Shown here: one piece after another, positions 59,780 to 64,000 of the stretch
Position numbering within the stretch: position 1 is the stretch's first letter
How the letters are laid out: every line of letters begins with the position of its first letter
NCBI GenBank assembly: GCA_947503575.1
Contig: CANNDZ010000001.1
Coordinates: 744,001-808,000, forward strand
Direction: 5' to 3'
DNA from: an uncultured Kordiimonas sp.
Lineage (GTDB): Bacteria; Pseudomonadota; Alphaproteobacteria; Sphingomonadales; Kordiimonadaceae
Length of the DNA: 64,000 bases
Position numbers and translations under genes: made by a program
The notes under the pieces: generated by a model
What the model saw: only the letters and a program-made list of their open reading frames with translations
What the model was told of the DNA's origin: nothing
The model's database searches: none

Positions 59780-61129
59780 ATGGACTATGATTATGACCTG
59801 TTTGTCATTGGCGCTGGATCAGGCGGCGTCCGCGCCAGCCGGATCGCATCAACCTTAGGGGCCAAAGTGGCCGTCGCGGAAGAATACCGCGTTGGCGGCA
59901 CATGCGTGATCCGGGGGTGTGTGCCCAAAAAACTGATGGTCTATGCGTCTCACTTTGCGGAAGACTTTGAAAACGCACGCGGCTTTGGTTGGGACGTGGG
60001 GGACACGTCGTTCAACTGGAAAACCCTGATCGAGCGCAAGGACGCAGAAATTGACCGCCTGAATGGGCTGTATGTGAAAAACCTTGCTGCCGCTGGGATC
60101 GAGATCATTAATGGTCGTGCCACAGTAGAAAGCCCTAACAGTGTGCGGGTGGGTGACAAGGTCTATACGACCAAAATCATTTTGGTTGCGACCGGCGGCT
60201 GGCCAACCCTGCCGGATGTGCCAGGCATTGAGCACGCCATAACCAGCAATGAGGCATTCCATCTGGACGAGCTACCAGAGGATGTTGTTGTGGTGGGCGG
60301 CGGTTATATTGCCGTTGAATTTGCCGGTATTTTCCATGGTATGGGCGCCAAAGTGACCCAGCTTTATCGCAGTGATCAGATTTTGCGCGGTTTTGATGAT
60401 GAAATTCGCGGGCATCTGCACGACGAAATGATTAAAAAAGGCATCGACCTGCGCACGCATGTGAACATCAATGCGATTGAAAAGGTGGACGATGGCTTGC
60501 TGCTGCATCTGACTGACGGAACAGAGCTGAAAACCAAAGCTGTTATGTATGCTACCGGGCGCGCGCCCAACACCAAGGGCCTTGGCCTGCATGAAGCGGG
60601 CGTCGCCTGCGATGAAAAAGGCGCGATCATGGTTGATGCCTACAGCAAAACCAATGTGGACAGCATTTATGCGGTTGGGGATGTGACGGACCGTGTGGCA
60701 TTGACGCCGGTTGCCATTAAGGAAGGCCACGCCTTTGCCCTGACAGTGTTTGGCGATACGCCCACGTCGCCAGAGCATGATGCCATCCCGACGGCTGTGT
60801 TTTCCCAGCCACCCATCGGCACGGTCGGGTTGACGGAATCAGAAGCCCGCGCAACGCACGGTCAGATTGAAGTCTATACATCCGATTTCCGGCCCATGAA
60901 ATATACGCTGGGCGGGTCAGACGAACGTGCCTTCACCAAGCTGATTGTTGACAAAAAAACCGACGTGGTTGTCGGCGCGCATATGGTTGGCATTGATGCC
61001 GCAGAAATTATTCAGGGCATTGGTATTGCGGTGAAAGCCGGGCTAACCAAGGCACAGTTTGACCAGACGGTTGCGGTGCACCCCTCAACCGCCGAGGAAT
61101 TTGTGTTGATGCGTACACCCAGGGCCTGA
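59780..61129 (+). CDS. gor: glutathione-disulfide reductase
   Basis: 449 aa from the ATG at 59780, preceded by CAGGAGA; the usual length. FAD- and NADPH-dependent reduction of GSSG. FAD motif DLFVIGAGSGGVRASRIASTLGAKVAVAEE, redox-active disulfide GGTCVIRGCVPKKLMVYASHF, NADP motif VVVVGGGYIAVEFAGIFHGMGAKVT with downstream Arg/Tyr residues, FAD site 2 IYAVGDVTDRVALTPVAIKEG, and the C-terminal catalytic HPSTAEEFVLMRTP. Ends before the bidirectional terminator at 61.18 kb. Confidence 0.96.
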   Translation: MDYDYDLFVIGAGSGGVRASRIASTLGAKVAVAEEYRVGGTCVIRGCVPKKLMVYASHFAEDFENARGFGWDVGDTSFNWKTLIERKDAEIDRLNGLYVKNLAAAGIEIINGRATVESPNSVRVGDKVYTTKIILVATGGWPTLPDVPGIEHAITSNEAFHLDELPEDVVVVGGGYIAVEFAGIFHGMGAKVTQLYRSDQILRGFDDEIRGHLHDEMIKKGIDLRTHVNINAIEKVDDGLLLHLTDGTELKTKAVMYATGRAPNTKGLGLHEAGVACDEKGAIMVDAYSKTNVDSIYAVGDVTDRVALTPVAIKEGHAFALTVFGDTPTSPEHDAIPTAVFSQPPIGTVGLTESEARATHGQIEVYTSDFRPMKYTLGGSDERAFTKLIVDKKTDVVVGAHMVGIDAAEIIQGIGIAVKAGLTKAQFDQTVAVHPSTAEEFVLMRTPRA

Positions 61130-61175
61130 AGGGTCTTTGTGCTGCAACTACGTCTATTCCCTGAAGAACGGTCAT

Positions 61176-61200
61176 AAAGCCCGACAATTAGTCGGGCTTT
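61176..61200. terminator. bidirectional Rho-independent terminator
   Basis: AAAGCCCGAC-aatta-GTCGGGCTTT is a perfect ten-base-pair hairpin between the convergent gor and CPBP genes. U-rich ends arise in both directions from the AAA/TTT arms. Confidence 0.88.
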
Positions 61201-61204
61201 AGGC

Positions 61205-62110
61205 TTAGTCTGGTTGTCCGGTACGCCTTGTTGCACGCAAGCAATAAAGTGTTCCAAGCACCAGTGCCAGCGTGCAAAATACGCTACCCTCGGGGCCCGT
61301 TCCTGCACCGTTTAACCAATGTGGCCCTGTTGGTACCAATTCAACCAGCAGGGCTGGTGTGCCGCTCTCCAGTCCGGTAATGGGAACATCAAAGCCAACG
61401 GCAGTAAACCAGTTCCAGCCAGCGTGCCAGCCCATCACACCCCAGATATTGCCGGTTCGCATAACCCACGCACAGGCAAAAAGCCCGAAGGCCAGAGTAT
61501 TCATATTGTCATACCAGGGGTTTGCCGGGTTGAAATGCATGAAGGCAAACAGCAGTGAACTAACAAGTACAGCGGCAAGCAGGTTGAACTTGCGGGTCAG
61601 CACAGACAAAAGCCATCCGCGAAAGACAAATTCTTCCACACTGGATTGCAATGCAAAGCCAACAAGCAAAAGGCTAATTTGTACAAGGGCAATGGGGGAC
61701 ATGAGCGCTGGCGCAATGGTGCCTGTGGTATATCCGCCAGCTATACTGATAGCCAGAACAACGGCAACCGTCATCCCTATGCCGATGCCGTATCCTCGCC
61801 AAAACTGTCGCCAACCATCGGGTGCAATCAGACCAACCGTTGCAAACGGCCGCCGTTCGACCCCTTTAATCCAGGCCACAAAAACGACCCCTACGGCACC
61901 AAAAGAAACCAGCAGAAGGCCCAGTAAACCATAGGTGCCAATCGGTTCTTGGTTAGCATCAACCAGTCCCATCGGAGCCAGTATGAATTCGCCAGTAATT
62001 ATGAGGGGCGCAGCAATCATGACCAAGGCCAGTACCGGGGCGAGCGCCCCCCACGGCAGCCAGCCGCGATGTTCTGTATCCGTGAAGATATATTTGGACA
62101 ATAAATCCAT
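61205..62110 (-). CDS. CPBP family intramembrane glutamic endopeptidase
   Basis: 301 aa with about eight hydrophobic segments. The Abi/CPBP active-site motifs are present: SSVEEFVFRGWLLSVL (EExxxR), SLLFAFMHFNP (FxxxH) and WGVMGWHAGWNWF (HxxxN-like). Rce1-type membrane proteases with roles from prenyl-protein processing to bacteriocin immunity; the function of this copy is unknown. Convergent with gor. Confidence 0.93.
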   Translation of the reverse strand: MDLLSKYIFTDTEHRGWLPWGALAPVLALVMIAAPLIITGEFILAPMGLVDANQEPIGTYGLLGLLLVSFGAVGVVFVAWIKGVERRPFATVGLIAPDGWRQFWRGYGIGIGMTVAVVLAISIAGGYTTGTIAPALMSPIALVQISLLLVGFALQSSVEEFVFRGWLLSVLTRKFNLLAAVLVSSLLFAFMHFNPANPWYDNMNTLAFGLFACAWVMRTGNIWGVMGWHAGWNWFTAVGFDVPITGLESGTPALLVELVPTGPHWLNGAGTGPEGSVFCTLALVLGTLYCLRATRRTGQPD

Positions 62111-62196
62111 CAGTGTTTCCTCGCTGTTTGTCGCACTGTTAGCGACTTATTATTATCTACTTTATATGGGAACCTGTGGCGGTGATTAAAGAGCCG

Positions 62197-63234
62197 CTAA
62201 CCGACCGAAGGTGCCAGCAATTGCAGTGTGCCTGCGCTTGCGTCCATGCGGGCGAGGGTGCCAACAGGCATAATGCTATTGTCTGAGATATGCCCAAACG
62301 GGGCGCCGTAATAGGCAGGTACGTTTGCTTTTTTGCAATAATGGTCAAAAATGTCCATCAGGGCAAAAGCGCCGTAACCGTCGCCGTCGTTGCCAACCCG
62401 TGTAAAGCCACCAAAGACAATGCCATTGAGCGCTTCCAGCGCGCCCGAAAGCTGCAAGGTGGATAGCATGCGATCAACCCGGTATATGGCCTCGCCAATG
62501 TCTTCCAAAAACAGGATTTTGCCGCGCATGTCCGGCATGTAGGGGCTGCCCGCCAGGGCGGTTAGCACGGTCAGATTGCCGCCAACCAGAACGCCTTCTG
62601 CGGTGCCAGGCACTATGGTTTGCACGCGCAGGTCATGCTGTGCCAGCGTGTCATAGTTTGGCACCGGGTTCTGAATAAGCGGTGCGGCACGGTCGAACAA
62701 AATCTGTTTCGCAGCCGTAACAACAGCGGGACGCCAGCGGGAGGTGCCATTGGGTCCATGGAAGGTGGTTAGGCCGGTTTGGGCATAAAGTGCATTCAGC
62801 AATGCTGTTATGTCGCTGTAGCCAATCACCACCTTTGGGTTGGCTTTTATGGCGTCAAAGTCCAGGTGGGGCAGGGTACGTGCCGCGCCCCAGCCGCCGG
62901 TAAGCGCAAAGACCGCCTTGACGTTTGGGTCGGTGAAAGCGTCCATCAGGTCGGCGGCGCGCTCTTCGTCGGTGCCCGCCAGATAACCAAACCGTTCGCG
63001 TACATGCTTGCCCATTGTTGGCTTCAGGCCGAGCCCGGCCATGTTTTCGGCGGCGATATCAAAGCGCACGCGTTCAAACACAGCGCCAGCAGGGGCCACA
63101 AGGCGCACTTCATCACCGGGTTTTAGCGCCGGGGCCAGCGGTTGCGTGCCCTGCGCTTTTGAAACGCGGGCGACACCCAGGCTGGTCACGGCTGCCGCTG
63201 CGCTAAGGCTTGCTAAAAACGTGCGTCTTTTCAT
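62197..63234 (-). CDS. LD-carboxypeptidase, S66 family, Tat-exported
   Basis: 345 aa with a twin-arginine-type signal (MKRRTFLASLSAAAAVTSLGVARVSKAQG). Serine peptidase that trims the D-Ala from tetrapeptide stems in murein recycling. Catalytic Ser in VIGYSDITALLNALYAQ, Glu in FLEDIGEAIYRVDRML and His in GAPFGHISDNSIMPVG. A Tat-exported version is less usual than the cytoplasmic LdcA, so it probably works in the periplasm. Upstream is an AT-rich 298-base gap shared with the GST. Confidence 0.92.
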   Translation of the reverse strand: MKRRTFLASLSAAAAVTSLGVARVSKAQGTQPLAPALKPGDEVRLVAPAGAVFERVRFDIAAENMAGLGLKPTMGKHVRERFGYLAGTDEERAADLMDAFTDPNVKAVFALTGGWGAARTLPHLDFDAIKANPKVVIGYSDITALLNALYAQTGLTTFHGPNGTSRWRPAVVTAAKQILFDRAAPLIQNPVPNYDTLAQHDLRVQTIVPGTAEGVLVGGNLTVLTALAGSPYMPDMRGKILFLEDIGEAIYRVDRMLSTLQLSGALEALNGIVFGGFTRVGNDGDGYGAFALMDIFDHYCKKANVPAYYGAPFGHISDNSIMPVGTLARMDASAGTLQLLAPSVG

Positions 63235-63532
63235 CGTTTCTTATCCCTCCCAAATGATGCCTGGCGAGCTCGTGCACCATTGCGAGACTACCTGTCATCA
63301 ACATCATTCTTGCCTATCTGACTGTTCTTTGACCACTGCTTTATGTGCGTTTTCGCGTCCGATACCCTTCTTTGGTTTAGTGAAAGCCAGCGCAGATGCA
63401 ATTTTGGTGTAGTAGCTGTCGGAATGTACCCAAAAGTGACAAAAATCGTAATTTTTTGAGGAATTTTCGTCCTTTTTTTGCCGTTTAATCGCCCTATTTC
63501 GACAGTCAGATACATTTTTTGGGAGCCACTTC
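63235..63532. other. divergent intergenic region, no gene seen
   Basis: 298 bases, AT-rich towards 63.44-63.52 kb, holding promoters for the leftward LD-carboxypeptidase and the rightward GST. The two minus-strand ORFs of about 75 aa here lack ribosome sites and recognisable features. Confidence 0.4.
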
Positions 63533-64000
63533 ATGATTAAAGTCCATCATCTGAACAACAGCCGGTCGCAGCGTATGCTCTGGTTCCTGGAAGAATTAGG
63601 CTGCGACTATGAGATTGTGCACTATACTCGTGACCTTGAAACCAGTCTGGCGCCGGACAGCCTGAAAGAGGTTCATCCGCTCGGCAAATCACCGGTGATT
63701 GAAGACGGCGATGTTAAAATTGCGGAGTCCGGTGCGGCCGTTGAATATCTTGCGCGCACCTATGGTCATGGCAAATTTTCGCTTGAGCCGGGCGATGCGG
63801 AGTATTGGAACTATGTTGAATGGTCGCATTATGCAGAAGGCTCGCTGATGCTGCCTTTGCTGTTACGGCTTTATACAACCCGTCTTGGTGACGCCGCCGA
63901 ACCCCTGGCCCCGCGGATCCAAAGCGAAATTGCCAATCATTTCACCTACACTGCCCAAGGCCTTGGTGATAAAGAGTTTTTTGCTGGTGGCAAGCTTACT
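63533..64000 (+). CDS. glutathione S-transferase family protein (partial, cut by window end)
   Basis: The first 156 codons, running off the window end, so not in the ORF track. ATG at 63533, eight bases after GGGAGCC. Translation begins MIKVHHLNNSRSQRMLWFLEELGCDYEIVHY, a GST N-terminal thioredoxin-like domain with Ser/Arg at the catalytic turn, then LGKSPVIEDGDVKIAESGAAVEYLA with the cis-Pro and the SNAIL/TRAIL-type glutathione-binding segment, then the start of the helical domain (EYWNYVEWSHYAEGSLMLPLLLRL). Distinct from the GST at 17.9 kb. Confidence 0.92.
   Translation, partial: MIKVHHLNNSRSQRMLWFLEELGCDYEIVHYTRDLETSLAPDSLKEVHPLGKSPVIEDGDVKIAESGAAVEYLARTYGHGKFSLEPGDAEYWNYVEWSHYAEGSLMLPLLLRLYTTRLGDAAEPLAPRIQSEIANHFTYTAQGLGDKEFFAGGKLT

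Noticed and set aside
63288-63515. Small minus-strand ORFs before the last GST
   Set aside because: Intergenic, AT-rich, no ribosome site and no recognisable features.

Overview
The window looks like chromosome of a free-living, probably marine, aerobic alphaproteobacterium. Evidence: a CoQ7-type ubiquinone hydroxylase, an ETF / hydroxybutyryl-CoA dehydrogenase / PduO adenosyltransferase / twin-TM cluster, an alphaproteobacterial-type HNH endonuclease gene, a gamma carbonic anhydrase and a complete Entner-Doudoroff (ED) operon. A Kordiimonas-like relative is my guess, not a demonstrated assignment. No phage, IS element, CRISPR array or rRNA was seen; one tRNA (Leu-CAA) is present.

Layout. 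0-8 kb: a lipoprotein, an Lrp regulator divergent from an EamA exporter, an aldo/keto reductase, then a scarred tandem duplication around a PD40 beta-propeller gene, a VOC protein, a DUF418 membrane protein and a methyltransferase. 8-19 kb: a diheme cytochrome c-rhodanese fusion, DUF1428, an HD protein, a nitronate monooxygenase, a patatin lipoprotein, a serine hydrolase, a 1084-aa Asp-box propeller protein and a GST. 19-24.5 kb: a thioredoxin-fold protein lacking the CXXC, then hbd, etfA, etfB, the adenosyltransferase, a twin-TM protein and a beta-helix protein. 24.5-41 kb: mixed housekeeping and regulatory genes (ToxR-like TPR regulator, serine hydrolase, gluQRS, TetR/VOC pair, HNH, coq7, dsbB, a VTT/DedA protein, tRNA-Leu, a metalloprotease, LysR/hydroxylase pair, gamma-CA, an SDR, TerB, a pentapeptide-type protein).

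41-54 kb is the best integrated part. glk reads left; lacI, a divergent PEP-carboxylase-like gene, zwf, pgl, edd and eda read right, with gaps of at most about 36 nt or overlaps. They are followed by a two-gene sodium symporter unit and a photolyase. A perfect 16-bp palindrome between glk and lacI supplies the -35 box of both divergent promoters, so one LacI-type repressor could control the whole glucose-to-pyruvate pathway. The PEPC-like protein keeps several catalytic residues but has substitutions in the active-site loops, and is the most interesting protein here.

54-64 kb: a DUF748 protein with 120-bp internal repeats, a duplicated pair of single-TM proteins sharing 107 identical bases, an AMACR-like CoA-transferase, an SDR, glutathione reductase, a CPBP protease, an LD-carboxypeptidase and a GST cut by the window end. 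Start codons were moved from the ORF track where a ribosome binding site, signal peptide or family length argued for it; this is stated per gene. All functional calls are by reading motifs, without database searches.
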